A program made the position numbers and the translations under genes. A stretch of 64,000 nucleotides of DNA. Origin: an uncultured Verrucomicrobia subdivision 3 bacterium (GTDB lineage: Bacteria; Verrucomicrobiota; Verrucomicrobiia; Limisphaerales; UBA11358). The notes beneath the pieces are model-generated. The model made no database searches and had not been told where the DNA came from. It saw only the letters and a program-made list of their open reading frames with translations. Positions 1 to 7,683 of this stretch are shown here, piece after piece; position 1 is the first letter of the stretch; every line of letters begins with the position of its first letter. Where the stretch lies: assembly GCA_903922735.1 (NCBI GenBank), contig CAIXUZ010000032.1, positions 1-64,000 on the forward strand, read 5' to 3'.

Positions 1-1
1 C

Positions 2-325
2 GTGCAAGTCGAAGTCACCAAGACCGCCAAAGAAGCCGGAATCAGTTTTCCGGTGTTCCTCACGCGCACCGTGTTTGACGCCTACGTCGCCGTGCCCGAC
101 GGCGTCACAGGCCAGGACGAAGCCGGACGCCTTTGGGACATCGTCTGGATGTTGCGCTTCGCCATCCTCCGCAGCCACTGCCACACCGACCGCGTGCCCG
201 TCGCGCTCTACGTCCGCAACGACAACCAACGCGCCAAGCTCGTTAAGTTGATTGCCCAGTGCGGCCCCCTCGACATGGACGACCCGTCCCCCGCCATCAC
301 CGTCATGATGCCGGACGAAGATTGA
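2..325 (+). CDS. DUF6573-like protein, C-terminal part
   Basis: The reading frame is open from the first bases of the window and ends in TGA, so the N-terminus is probably cut off, although a GTG at base 2 could be a start. The protein resembles the DUF6573 family, small proteins of unknown function often carried on plasmids and integrative elements. The family-like part is the GQDEAGRLWDIVWMLR stretch, preceded by FPVFLTRTVFDAYVAVP. No catalytic motif is visible. It reads toward the AT-rich secreted gene and away from the phage module, and three hairpins follow its stop codon. Confidence 0.6.
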   Translation: MQVEVTKTAKEAGISFPVFLTRTVFDAYVAVPDGVTGQDEAGRLWDIVWMLRFAILRSHCHTDRVPVALYVRNDNQRAKLVKLIAQCGPLDMDDPSPAITVMMPDED

Positions 326-377
326 CCGCCGACCATCACGCGCCCGCCGCCGCAAGGTGACGGGCGCTAAAAAATTT

Positions 378-476
378 CGCGGCTGACGCCCTTCTAGGTC
401 GTCAGCCGCGCAGCCTTCGGCGTTTGGGCACTCACGCCGCGCCCAAACCCACGCGCCAAAGGTCGGCGCCCTTTGG
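378..476. other. three tandem hairpins
   Basis: Three consecutive perfect inverted repeats follow the DUF6573 gene. The first has an 11-bp stem (CGCGGCTGACG at 378-388, partner 400-410). The second has an 8-bp stem (GTTTGGGC at 422-429, partner 441-448). The third has a 7-bp stem (CCAAAGG at 456-462, partner 470-476). There is no clear T-run, so a simple terminator is not certain; a structured RNA or protein-binding sites are alternatives. The rest of 326-619 holds nothing else recognisable and becomes AT-rich after about 480. Confidence 0.5.
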
Positions 477-619
477 AATCCATTTTTATTCCAGCGATAA
501 ACCTTGATGCAAATCCTCCCGTCCGCTTTTATAAGTCCATATTCCAAACCGGAGATAAAAAAATCTCACAGTCGTCACGCTCTGCGACAATATCACATTG
601 ATTAGCCTGTAAATTTATT

Positions 620-1231
620 ATGAAGGTCATTGCACTATTTCTGTTGTTTGCTTCGCTCAATGCCAGTTTTGCGGTCACAGATACAAATATCTTAGCAATG
701 GGCGAGTGGTCACAGCCTGTAGCAGACTATTCAGGATCTAAAATTCGTGGGCGATTACTCATATGCCAGTCGATAAAACATCGAGGTTCGTCGGGCATTG
801 ATATTGCGGTTTACTTAGAACTTCAGGAGCATTCAGATTCTTATGGTAGACCAGTGCAAGTTTTTTGTGATTTCCGTAAAGGTCTTCATTGCGAGCTTTC
901 TGATTCTTCTGGAAATGTGGCAAAATCTGAGTTTAGTTTAAAATTTAATGGCCCAGCACCTGGACCGTTTACATGCATTCTCCAATCAGATTCTAGTGTT
1001 CGGTTGCGTGTTAGTCCGATTGTTGGCTGTCGGGAGCCAAATGGGGACTGGGACCTTTTAGGGCCACCATTCCAGTCTTGGTATTTAGACCGGAATAACA
1101 CAAACGCATTTTATTTATCTGGCACATTTAAAGTGAATCCGACAAATAGCGTTGTTCACGGTTCCTCCCCGGATGTTTGGGAGGGGACATTGATACTTCC
1201 TAAAATGAAAGTTTTAATCAAGCAACCATGA
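620..1231 (+). CDS. secreted hypothetical protein
   Basis: A 203-residue protein with a clear N-terminal signal peptide (MKVIALFLLFASLNASFA, probable cleavage after residue 18). The mature part is predicted by eye to be mostly beta-strand and has four cysteines; I recognise no family. Its base composition is visibly more AT-rich than the phage genes on its right and the DUF6573 gene on its left, which suggests separate acquisition. It lies between the left-edge gene and the terminase end of the phage module, the usual place for a cargo (moron-like) gene. Function unknown. Confidence 0.6.
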   Translation: MKVIALFLLFASLNASFAVTDTNILAMGEWSQPVADYSGSKIRGRLLICQSIKHRGSSGIDIAVYLELQEHSDSYGRPVQVFCDFRKGLHCELSDSSGNVAKSEFSLKFNGPAPGPFTCILQSDSSVRLRVSPIVGCREPNGDWDLLGPPFQSWYLDRNNTNAFYLSGTFKVNPTNSVVHGSSPDVWEGTLILPKMKVLIKQP

Positions 1232-1318
1232 CACCACAGCCTCTCCAATGCGGAAATGACCGGAGTGCAAAAGAGCATCGTTTCCATCCGTGATTGAACC
1301 AACCAATTCCCGCTTTCT

Positions 1319-2701
1319 TCAAAACCCCCGCAACTTCCGCTGCGTAATCGTCCGGGTTTTCGTCGCCACCAGATACCGCAGACAATCCGCTGCATCATCG
1401 CCCCCAACGCCATCATCGTCGGCATCTACCTTCAGCACATCTTCAGGCCGGTTCGGATCGTGTTGCAGCGTCGGAATGGTCTCCACGAGCCGTTTGCACC
1501 GCTGGTGGATGAATAATGTCGGTTTTACACCATTTTCTGGATCACCGAAGCACTGCATCAGTTCCGCCCACCCATTGAGCCGGTCCATACTGGCCGGTTT
1601 CAGCCGAATACCGAGCCGCTCGTATTGTTGCGCCACGGTGGATCCATCGCCCTGACGAGAGAACACATCCGCCCCGGCCGAGAACCGGCGCAGGCTGGAA
1701 AAGTCCAGCCCATGCCGCTGGAGCATGGCACGGATACCCGAAGCATGGCGCTGGGGCAACCAAAGCCGCTCCGCGTGTTCGTCCACGATATACGTGTTTC
1801 CATCGCCGTCGCGACACCCCAGCAACGCCACGGTATAATGCGCAAACCCATAATCCAGCGCGGCGAACCATTCCACGGCCCGCGTGTCATCGAAGTCCGA
1901 AACGACGTGAACCTCTCGGCGAAAGTTCGTGAAATACTGTCCGGCGGCAATGTCCCAATCGCCATCCAACCAAGCCCGTTTCTGCCAGCCGGTCAAACCC
2001 TCCAGCACCCGGACGTAATCCGGATTGTTCCACCGGTTGTCGGTGACACGCGCTGGGATAAACCGCGTATCGGTCTCTCGCCGTTCCAACATCGGCGCCA
2101 CAAACTTCGTTCGATACCACGCGTGACCGACACCCCCCGGATTGGTCGTGGAATAAATTCGTGGCCGCCAGTTTGGTTTTGACGACCGGCAACAGGTCGT
2201 AATGTCCTGATATTTTCGACTGGTCAGGGTGGTCGCCTCCTCGATCCCGATGACGTCGTATTCCAGCCCCAAATAGGCGTCGATATCCTTCTCATTCTGG
2301 AAGTGTCCGGCAATGATGCGCGATCCGTTGGCGAAAGTGAGGATGCCACGGAACGCCGAGAACTCATGCGGCAGCCGGTTGAACAGCTTGCGCCGAAGAT
2401 CCTCGAAGTGTTCCAGGTTGGCTTTGCCAACCTTGCGGAGCAACAGGCATTTCAGGCCGGCGACGCGCTGGCAATCATCCACCCCCATCTGCGCCAGCAG
2501 CCAATGTGACTTGCCGCCGCCACGCGCCCCGCCGTAACCCACGGCCGTCGGCCCGTTCGGCAAATCGCACAACCGCGCTGCCGCGCAGGCCGCCAGTTGC
2601 CGCTCCTGCAAACACGCTTCGCCGCGCACCAGGTTGAAAGTCTGGTCCTGCGGACAACCGGCAGCTACCGCCGCCTTGGCAAAAACATCGTAAGCACTCA
2701 C
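1319..2701 (-). CDS. terL: phage terminase large subunit
   Basis: This is the packaging motor that cuts and translocates phage DNA into a prohead. The 460-residue protein has an N-terminal ATPase with a Walker A (GGARGGGKSH, about residues 58-67) and a Walker B-like DVIGIEEAT (about 150). The C-terminal RNase H-like nuclease begins near FAALDYGFAH and has further acidic residues (VDEHAE, DADDDGVGGDDAADCLRY). Length and layout match complete TerL proteins. Its start overlaps the terS stop by 4 bp. A portal gene would normally follow, but no phage gene lies downstream in this window, so the packaging module appears to end here. Confidence 0.93.
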   Translation of the reverse strand: MSAYDVFAKAAVAAGCPQDQTFNLVRGEACLQERQLAACAAARLCDLPNGPTAVGYGGARGGGKSHWLLAQMGVDDCQRVAGLKCLLLRKVGKANLEHFEDLRRKLFNRLPHEFSAFRGILTFANGSRIIAGHFQNEKDIDAYLGLEYDVIGIEEATTLTSRKYQDITTCCRSSKPNWRPRIYSTTNPGGVGHAWYRTKFVAPMLERRETDTRFIPARVTDNRWNNPDYVRVLEGLTGWQKRAWLDGDWDIAAGQYFTNFRREVHVVSDFDDTRAVEWFAALDYGFAHYTVALLGCRDGDGNTYIVDEHAERLWLPQRHASGIRAMLQRHGLDFSSLRRFSAGADVFSRQGDGSTVAQQYERLGIRLKPASMDRLNGWAELMQCFGDPENGVKPTLFIHQRCKRLVETIPTLQHDPNRPEDVLKVDADDDGVGGDDAADCLRYLVATKTRTITQRKLRGF

Positions 2702-3318
2702 GGCTTCAGCTCCTGCGCGTCAATGATGGTGGGTGCAGGCTTCGCCTGCTGGTGCGCGTCCGGAAGGACCCCCGCCGGTTCTACCGGCGAATTGAGTCCA
2801 GACTCCGTCTGGTAGGCGCGTTTGATGGCTTCCTCCCACTCGATGGAAACCTTGCCGGCGTGCAGATTGTGAACTTCCTTGATTTCGCTCGGCATCCCGG
2901 CGGCGAACTGTTTCAACTTGAACGCCAGATCGAGCATCCGCGCCATGCCTTCAAATCCGGGGGTGCGTCCTGAATTCCGCCACCGCTCGCGCGCTTCGCG
3001 CACCATCGCGATGGCTTCCTCGGCTTCCTGCCACGCCTGACGGCGGGCCGGCTCGTGCAACTGCCACCACTCGACGGCCTTCTCGCACGCCAATCGTTCG
3101 ATGGCCTGCCGCTCCAGATCGGCAATGTGCCGGTTGAAAGCATTCACCCGGCCGGGCCAGTCATATTTTCGGCTGAGCCATTCCATCCGGCGCTTGCTGC
3201 AAACCATCTTCGCAGCGGCCGACACCAGCGACCGGTTCGGCCCCAGGTCGAGGTATGTTTTGAAAGCCGCAAAAGCTTTACTGCTTTCCCGTGGCTGTTG
3301 TTCGTAAGTGTTCGACAT
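2698..3318 (-). CDS. terS: terminase small subunit-like protein
   Basis: Position directly upstream of terL with a 4-bp overlap, plus an N-terminal helical region (RSLVSAAAKMVCSKRRMEW) like an HTH, support the DNA-recognition subunit of the terminase. The middle is long and helical (ERQAIERLACEKAVEWWQL and following). I chose the ATG at 3318 because AAAGGA lies about 8 bp upstream. The last 30 or so codons are built from four mini-palindromes (2735-2812), so the C-terminus is probably an inserted extension and not conserved family sequence. Assignment rests mostly on context. Confidence 0.72.
   Translation of the reverse strand: MSNTYEQQPRESSKAFAAFKTYLDLGPNRSLVSAAAKMVCSKRRMEWLSRKYDWPGRVNAFNRHIADLERQAIERLACEKAVEWWQLHEPARRQAWQEAEEAIAMVREARERWRNSGRTPGFEGMARMLDLAFKLKQFAAGMPSEIKEVHNLHAGKVSIEWEEAIKRAYQTESGLNSPVEPAGVLPDAHQQAKPAPTIIDAQELKP
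2735..2812. repeat. four consecutive 3-nt-loop mini-palindromes
   Basis: Inside terS lie GCAGGC-ttc-GCCTGC (2735-2749), GTCC-GGAA-GGAC (2758-2769), GCCGGT-tct-ACCGGC (2774-2788) and CCAGAC-tcc-GTCTGG (2798-2812). Three of the four have a 6-bp stem and a pyrimidine-rich 3-nt loop. They stay in frame and encode a P/A/Q-rich tail. The same kind of element occurs at 8417-8459, 16036-16050 and 51215-51231. Confidence 0.8.
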
Positions 3319-3328
3319 AGAATTCCTT

Positions 3329-3595
3329 TCAGTTGGAAGTGATGGATTCTTGGTGAATGAGATTCCAGAGATCCCGGGCGGCGGCATGGTCGCACAGCTC
3401 CAGTGGACAACCGGCGTCGAAGTAAGCATTCGCCCGGACCATGCCGAGGTGCGTGACCAGATCAATCGGATGCTTGGCTAACCGGACGGCGAACCCGGCG
3501 GGCCGAACTGGAAAGTTTGAGAGCGGAGGCGGAGAAAAAAGAAAACGCACCAACCGTCCACTTATACCTTTATCCCTTGTTACTTCTATACTCAT
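3329..3595 (-). CDS. small phage hypothetical protein
   Basis: An 88-residue reading frame that fits between the DUF1376 gene and terS in the same direction. AAGGAT sequences lie just upstream of the ATG at 3595. The C-terminal half (HPIDLVTHLGMVRANAYFD and following) looks like a genuine small helical phage protein. No function can be assigned. Without it there would be a 400-bp hole in an otherwise dense operon, which is part of the reason for calling it. Confidence 0.45.
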   Translation of the reverse strand: MSIEVTRDKGISGRLVRFLFSPPPLSNFPVRPAGFAVRLAKHPIDLVTHLGMVRANAYFDAGCPLELCDHAAARDLWNLIHQESITSN

Positions 3596-3637
3596 ATCCT
3601 TATATCCTTAATACCTTGTTATCTATGGGAGTCTTTC

Positions 3638-3711
3638 CTGATTCTGATTCTGATTCTGAATGCTATTTTGCGGTATGGGTTTTGGTATCGGTTTGGTAAT
3701 ACCATTGGTAT
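3638..3711. repeat. CTGATT hexamer repeat and phased GGTA repeats
   Basis: Three CTGATT units and a partial fourth (3638-3660) are followed by four GGTA boxes starting at 3672, 3684, 3695 and 3707, that is 12, 11 and 12 bp apart. The last two boxes form a palindromic GGTAATACCATTGGTATAC. The cluster lies immediately downstream of the DUF1376 stop codon and upstream of terS. Helically phased boxes near a terminase gene could be a packaging (pac or cos) site or iterons. That role is inferred from position only. Confidence 0.5.
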
Positions 3712-3714
3712 ACG

Positions 3715-4089
3715 TCAGCTATTACCGCCGGTATCCTTGTGCCAGCGCTTGGCGATGTTTTTTTTGCCGGCCTGCGAGCGGGATTCGTAAATTTCCATTG
3801 ATTTTTGATATTCCTCGCGGCAACGCGGCTGATGCCAGCCCCCGTTTTCCAGCCGGAAGTGATAACGGTTGTCGAAGATGATGCCCTTGGTGCGAGCCCA
3901 ATTGGCTCCATCGCAGCAACAGACCCGGCGGAGGTATTCATCATCATCGGGCAGACCTTCGCAGCCGGTGTGATTCCAGTAGTGCCAGAGGGCCCGGAGA
4001 TAGCCCAGGCCCACGGCGTCGGTGTAACCGGCAATGGCCTCAAAGAAGTCATTGCCATAGAGCGGTAGATAAGCAGTCGGTTTCTTCAT
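3715..4089 (-). CDS. DUF1376 (YdaU-like) phage replication protein
   Basis: The 124-residue protein matches the DUF1376 family, small proteins of phage and prophage replication regions. Signature elements are the KKPTAYLPLYGNDFF N-terminus, LGYLRALWHYW, and YEYQKS/NAAKRW-like C-terminal residues (here EEYQKS and NIAKRWHK). I start at the ATG at 4089; an in-frame ATG 10 codons upstream would run into the CCCTCTCC hairpin repeat. It follows the primase gene in the same direction, as expected for a replication module. Confidence 0.8.
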   Translation of the reverse strand: MKKPTAYLPLYGNDFFEAIAGYTDAVGLGYLRALWHYWNHTGCEGLPDDDEYLRRVCCCDGANWARTKGIIFDNRYHFRLENGGWHQPRCREEYQKSMEIYESRSQAGKKNIAKRWHKDTGGNS

Positions 4090-4101
4090 ATCAGAGAATC
4101 T

Positions 4102-4148
4102 CCTCCCTCTCCGGCCCATCGGATGGGAGGGAGAGGGCTGGGGTGAGG
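4102..4148 (+). repeat. CCCTCTCC hairpin repeat, copy 1
   Basis: A stem of CCTCCCTCTCC pairs with its complement GGGAGAGGG, with an inner CCCATC/GATGGG stem, followed by a tail that ends GGGGTGAGG. It lies in the leader of the DUF1376 gene. Six more copies are at 4810, 7638, 7956, 10184, 10453 and 38645, all with the tail on the right-hand side. Confidence 0.85.
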
Positions 4149-4164
4149 TAGGGTTTGGTCTTCA

Positions 4165-4192
4165 TTTCAAGTTTCAGGTTTCAAGTTTCAGG
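4165..4192. repeat. heptanucleotide array TTTCARG x4
   Basis: Four 7-bp units alternate TTTCAAG and TTTCAGG with exact period 7. On the minus strand the array supplies the primase stop codon (4188-4190), so the present C-terminus of the primase may have been set by the array. Confidence 0.85.
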
Positions 4193-5009
4193 TTTTGCTC
4201 CACACGGTGTTGTTGAGTGTGTTCTCGATCATCGCGCGCGTGCCGCCGCGCCGGACAAATTCGCGCAAATCTTTAGCCGGCGGCACATACACGGCGAACG
4301 GCAGTTTGAGCTCGCCGCCGACCTTGCGCGCACCATCAAGGCCGGGCTTGTCGTTGTCGGAAATGATCACCACGCGGTGGCAACGGTGGCGGCGGGCGTA
4401 AATCTTGATGTCCGCGCCACCGCAACAGCAATTCGGGCGACCCACGGCGAACAGGCCAAGTTCCACGGCAGCGGCGGTGTCCGTCGGGCCTTCGCAAACA
4501 AACAGCACCTTTCCGCTTTCCGCTTTCCCGCTTTCCGCTTTTCCCAGGAAGATGCCCTGGCGGCTGCCGCGCACGGCGAACTTAATGCCGTCCGCCCGGC
4601 GGAGCCGGATTCCGACCACGTTGCCGTGGCCGTCGCACATCGGAAACGCCCAGGCCGAATGTGGCTCAGCCCAAGCCGCATTAGCGGCCACGAGCGCGGC
4701 GACCGACAAACCGAGCGCCGAGGCGAATTCCGCCAACTGCGTCGGCGTCGTCGCCGCCAGCCAATCGCGATGCAACTTCGTCGCATTGATCGTCGGCGGC
4801 CTGCCGACTCCCTCTCCGCCTCGATCGGGGAGAGGGCCGGGGTGAGGTGTCGAATCACCTCGCGGTCCCCACATCCAGCCGCCGGACTTTGCCGGGCGAT
4901 CCGATTGCACCCGCATACACTCCACCCAGCCATCGGTGAACACGCGGCACCAGTCCGGCTTTTTACAAATGGGGCAGGGGGCAAGTTTGGAAACGCGGGT
5001 GTAACTCAT
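4188..5009 (-). CDS. phage-type DNA primase with zinc ribbon and Toprim domain
   Basis: Synthesises primers during phage-type replication. An N-terminal zinc ribbon (CPICKKPDWC, then WVEC) is followed by a Toprim domain: the acidic motif VLFVCEGPTDTAAAVELG near residue 166 and VVIISDNDKPG near residue 216. No helicase domain is attached, and the separate DEAH helicase gene 5747-7447 may complement it. Two repeat insertions are in frame: a CCCTCTCC hairpin encoding HPGPLPDRGGEG, and a heptanucleotide array (4511-4539) encoding AESGKAESGK just before the Toprim core. Both lie between structural elements, so activity may be retained. Confidence 0.85.
   Translation of the reverse strand: MSYTRVSKLAPCPICKKPDWCRVFTDGWVECMRVQSDRPAKSGGWMWGPRGDSTPHPGPLPDRGGEGVGRPPTINATKLHRDWLAATTPTQLAEFASALGLSVAALVAANAAWAEPHSAWAFPMCDGHGNVVGIRLRRADGIKFAVRGSRQGIFLGKAESGKAESGKVLFVCEGPTDTAAAVELGLFAVGRPNCCCGGADIKIYARRHRCHRVVIISDNDKPGLDGARKVGGELKLPFAVYVPPAKDLREFVRRGGTRAMIENTLNNTVWSKT
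4511..4539. repeat. heptanucleotide array TTCCGCT inside primase
   Basis: Units TTCCGCT, TTCCGCT, TTCCCGCT and TTCCGCT lie in frame within the primase gene, between the N-terminal part and the Toprim core. The third unit is 8 bp, as if one C had been added. They encode the repeated AESGK peptide on the minus strand. Confidence 0.8.
4810..4847 (+). repeat. CCCTCTCC hairpin repeat, copy 2 (in frame in primase)
   Basis: CCCTCTCC...GGAGAGGG with the CCGGGGTGAGG tail, inserted in the primase coding region after the zinc ribbon. It encodes a Pro/Gly-rich peptide in the minus-strand frame without breaking the gene. Confidence 0.85.
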
Positions 5010-5015
5010 GGGAGG

Positions 5016-5348
5016 TCAGACGCCCAGCCGGCGCCGCAAACTGCGTTCATATTCCCGGACGCGGGGTTCCACCAGCTCCGCCACCGTCACCGGGGCGAGG
5101 GTCCCGTCGAAAAGGTTGCGCCCCAGCCGGGCGCTCATCCTCAGAGCGCTGGTCGAACTGATTTTATTCCGGCCAATTTCCCAAGACACCACCGCGTCCT
5201 TCGACATGCCGATCACCTCGGCGAACTTGGTTTGATTCAGCCGCATTTCCTTTCGCAGCCGATACATCACCAACAGCCATTTTGCCCAGGCCTCGCCCGA
5301 AGCCGCAGCCTGTGTTTCGATTTCGTTAAGTTTGTTTTTTGTTTTCAT
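5016..5348 (-). CDS. XRE-family helix-turn-helix regulator
   Basis: A 110-residue DNA-binding protein with a central Cro/C1-type HTH: LRLNQTKFAEVIGMSKDAVV-like sequence (MRLNQTKFAEVIGMSKDAV) followed by SWEIGRNKISSTSALRM. The C-terminal tail is basic and ends REYERSLRRRLGV. The start overlaps the preceding resolvase-like gene by 4 bp, and the primase follows 6 bp downstream. It is probably a regulator of the phage replication operon; no operator can be assigned. Confidence 0.85.
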   Translation of the reverse strand: MKTKNKLNEIETQAAASGEAWAKWLLVMYRLRKEMRLNQTKFAEVIGMSKDAVVSWEIGRNKISSTSALRMSARLGRNLFDGTLAPVTVAELVEPRVREYERSLRRRLGV

Positions 5349-5737
5349 AATGGTTTCAGAAAGTCTTCACCAATGGGTGACGCGGAAAAAAACTCATAAA
5401 TTTCGATCAAGATTTCCTCGTGCTTGCTTTTAACCTGACCGACTTCGATTTTGACTTGGCCCGGCGCGTCGTCAGGAATTGCGCCAGCGTAACGGCACAG
5501 GTCCACGTGGTATTTCTCGCAGAGATTGTCTTCGTCGAGCAATCGTCGGCGGAATGCCGTAACGCGGACAAGAAACTGGCGGCGATCTGGTCCTTGAAGC
5601 GTTTCCGCTGCCAATGATGCATCGCCAGGATCATGTTCCATGACGGCAGCCGGCCCGGAATTTTCAGGGTCAAGATTGGCCGCAATGAAAGCGGCGCTGG
5701 CGTTGGGGAATCGACGGGTGATTTCATTTTTAGTCAT
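5345..5737 (-). CDS. RusA-like Holliday junction resolvase (putative)
   Basis: A 130-residue protein whose middle and C-terminal parts carry the pattern expected of RusA-type resolvases: an acidic DEDNLCEKYHVDLCR stretch, then AGAIPDDAPG, then a hydrophobic strand IEIYEF. RusA enzymes cut four-way junctions using clustered aspartates, and these three regions contain such residues. Its place between the helicase and XRE genes in a phage recombination module fits. The match is from motif memory only, so an unrelated small phage protein remains possible. Confidence 0.5.
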   Translation of the reverse strand: MTKNEITRRFPNASAAFIAANLDPENSGPAAVMEHDPGDASLAAETLQGPDRRQFLVRVTAFRRRLLDEDNLCEKYHVDLCRYAGAIPDDAPGQVKIEVGQVKSKHEEILIEIYEFFSASPIGEDFLKPL

Positions 5738-5746
5738 GCTCGGCTG

Positions 5747-7447
5747 TCAGTTCAATGCGGGATCTCCTTGCGGCGGCGCGCTGACCTCTGATCTCTGACC
5801 TCCGACCTCTGGCTTCCTCCACCGATTCCGCGCCAGCGCATCAATCGTCGCGCTGGCCTGCGCGAAACTGACATTGGTTTCGAAGCCGTATTTCTTCAGA
5901 ACCTTCGCCTGCTTGAACGAACACAAATTGCCATTCCAACGCCGGAAGATTTCCGCAATCAACTGTTTCGCCTCGGTGAACGATACCTGGTCGGGATTGA
6001 TGCCCTGTTTCGCCAGCAGCGTGCGCTGCTTCTCGGAAAGCTGACGGCCTTGATCCCAGCCGCGCGCCTTCGTCGGCTCCAGATGCAGCACGTCGAACGG
6101 ATCCACCGACTGCGTCGTGAATCGCGCCGTGGCCACCAGATTTGCCCGTCGCGCGATTTCCGCCAGTCGATCCTGCTCGCGTTGCTCGCGCAATTCCTCC
6201 TCGGCCAGATCGAGTTCCTGGGTCATGTTCACCGGCCCCCGCGCTTCGCGGGCCTTCAAGATCGCCTTTTCAATGGCCTGCTCGCTGAACTTGCCGCCCA
6301 AAATATCGGCGCTGGTCACCAGCTTATGTCGGCCGGCATTGCCGACAAAATCAACGACGAGACAGGACGGCTTGGCGCTGGCGGCAATCGCCGCCTTCCG
6401 CGCCTCCGGCGTCTCCGGCCCGTCCACCACCCCCGGTAACGGTCTTGTCGAACGACCCACCATCTGCGAATACAGCGCCCGGGATTTCGTCGGCCGGCCC
6501 ATGATGACGACCTCGACGCCGGGATCGTCGAAACCTTCGGTTAGCACGCCGCAGTTGCACATCACCTGAATTTTGCCGGTGGCAAAATCCGACAAGTAGG
6601 AACGCCGGTCATCCTTGTCCGTCTTGCCACAGACCCACGCCGCCATGCCGGACCGATGCCGGTTGAAGATTTCCGCCGTCATCTCCGCCGCCTTCACGCT
6701 GGCGGTGAACACCAGCGCCCGGCGCTGCCCGATGATTTCCAGCGATGCCGAAGCCATCTGTTGCAGGTTTTTCTCGGCTTCCATCACGGCGGCCAGATCG
6801 CCGCCGTTCAAATCGCCCGCCGTCGTGCGGATGCTGGAATAATCCAGCCCCTCGACATGGACCATCTGTTGCTGAATTGGCACCAGCCATCCGTCGTGAA
6901 TCGCATCCTGCACTTCGTAGTCGAACGCCACCGTCTGGAAAACCTGACCCAGCGCCTCCTCATCGGCGCGGTCCGGCGTGGCGGTAACGCCCAGGACTTT
7001 CAAGGCCGGGTTTGTGCGGTAGTAATCAATCACGCGCCGGTAGGTCTGCGACGTCGCATGATGCGCCTCGTCAATGATCAGCACGCCGAACCGCTGCGGG
7101 TCGAATTTCGACATGCGCCCGCCGCCGTCACCGCCGGAGCACTGCGTCTGAATTGTGGAAACCACGACGGGCGAGGCATCAAACAGGCTGCCTTCGGCCG
7201 TGTATTCGCCCATCTCCACATCGGCATGCAGGCCTGTCACCCGCTGGATTTTATCCTTCGCCTGGAAGATGAGTTCCTCACGGTGGGCGATCACCAGCGC
7301 GCGGCGCGGAAACACGCGCCGAATGACGTCGGCGAACAGGATGGTTTTGCCGCCGCCGGTCGGCATCACCACCAGCGTCGAATCATTCTCCTGCCATTCC
7401 TTGAAAATGGCTTCGCAGGCGGCGGATTGGTAAGGGCGCAAAATCAT
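5747..7447 (-). CDS. DEAD/DEAH-box superfamily 2 helicase
   Basis: A 566-residue ATP-dependent helicase of the phage replication module. Visible motifs are the Q-like LRPYQSAA at the N-terminus, Walker A MPTGGGKT (about 28-35), motif Ia AHREEL, motif II DEAHH (about 125), motif III GVTATPDR, and the C-terminal domain with LTEGFDDPGVE and motif VI QMVGRSTR. The last 20 residues (VGGQRSEVSAPPQG) are encoded by a heptanucleotide array at 5781-5815 and are not helicase sequence. The start overlaps the preceding small gene by 4 bp. Confidence 0.93.
   Translation of the reverse strand: MILRPYQSAACEAIFKEWQENDSTLVVMPTGGGKTILFADVIRRVFPRRALVIAHREELIFQAKDKIQRVTGLHADVEMGEYTAEGSLFDASPVVVSTIQTQCSGGDGGGRMSKFDPQRFGVLIIDEAHHATSQTYRRVIDYYRTNPALKVLGVTATPDRADEEALGQVFQTVAFDYEVQDAIHDGWLVPIQQQMVHVEGLDYSSIRTTAGDLNGGDLAAVMEAEKNLQQMASASLEIIGQRRALVFTASVKAAEMTAEIFNRHRSGMAAWVCGKTDKDDRRSYLSDFATGKIQVMCNCGVLTEGFDDPGVEVVIMGRPTKSRALYSQMVGRSTRPLPGVVDGPETPEARKAAIAASAKPSCLVVDFVGNAGRHKLVTSADILGGKFSEQAIEKAILKAREARGPVNMTQELDLAEEELREQREQDRLAEIARRANLVATARFTTQSVDPFDVLHLEPTKARGWDQGRQLSEKQRTLLAKQGINPDQVSFTEAKQLIAEIFRRWNGNLCSFKQAKVLKKYGFETNVSFAQASATIDALARNRWRKPEVGGQRSEVSAPPQGDPALN
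5781..5815. repeat. heptanucleotide array CTGACCT x5 at helicase C-terminus
   Basis: Five exact 7-bp units: CTGACCT, CTGATCT, CTGACCT, CCGACCT and CTGGCTT. They lie in frame near the 3' end of the helicase gene and extend its C-terminus. An almost identical array at 11491-11528 lies in the HTH gene. Confidence 0.85.
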
Positions 7448-7629
7448 GATTTTGAACCCTTCCGGTAATCCAACATGGCGTCGGCGTATTCGTAGGCGAT
7501 CTGTGCCGCGACCACGGGAATGCTGATTTTATATTCATCCAGTTTCCAAGCCGGCTTGAATCGATCGTAAAAGTTCGAGGCGACCAAGCCCTGTAACGCC
7601 GCCGCCGCAAAACGGTCGCGCAGTGTCAT
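7444..7629 (-). CDS. small phage hypothetical protein
   Basis: A 61-residue protein (MTLRDRFAAAALQGLVA... ADAMLDYRKG) of a type common in prophages, where near-identical MTLRD-starting proteins end in ADAML. Function unknown. I start at the ATG at 7629, since the frame upstream is made of the CCCTCTCC repeat. The stop overlaps the helicase start by 4 bp, so translation is probably coupled. Confidence 0.65.
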   Translation of the reverse strand: MTLRDRFAAAALQGLVASNFYDRFKPAWKLDEYKISIPVVAAQIAYEYADAMLDYRKGSKS

Positions 7630-7637
7630 TGCATTTT

Positions 7638-7683
7638 CCCCCTCTCCGGCCCGCAGAGCGGGAGGGAGAGGGACGGGGTGAGG
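7638..7683 (+). repeat. CCCTCTCC hairpin repeat, copy 3
   Basis: CCCTCTCCGGCCCGC...GCGGGAGGGAGAGGG with the ACGGGGTGAGG tail, in the leader of the small gene at 7444-7629. It is followed at about 7715-7750 by a loose heptad array of the TCATCTG/TTCGTCC type, and at 7754-7782 by TTTCAGG-type units. Confidence 0.85.

Noticed and set aside
4155-5399. Plus-strand reading frame of 414 codons across primase and XRE genes
   Set aside because: It spans two well-supported minus-strand genes and has an antisense-like H/R/A-rich composition.
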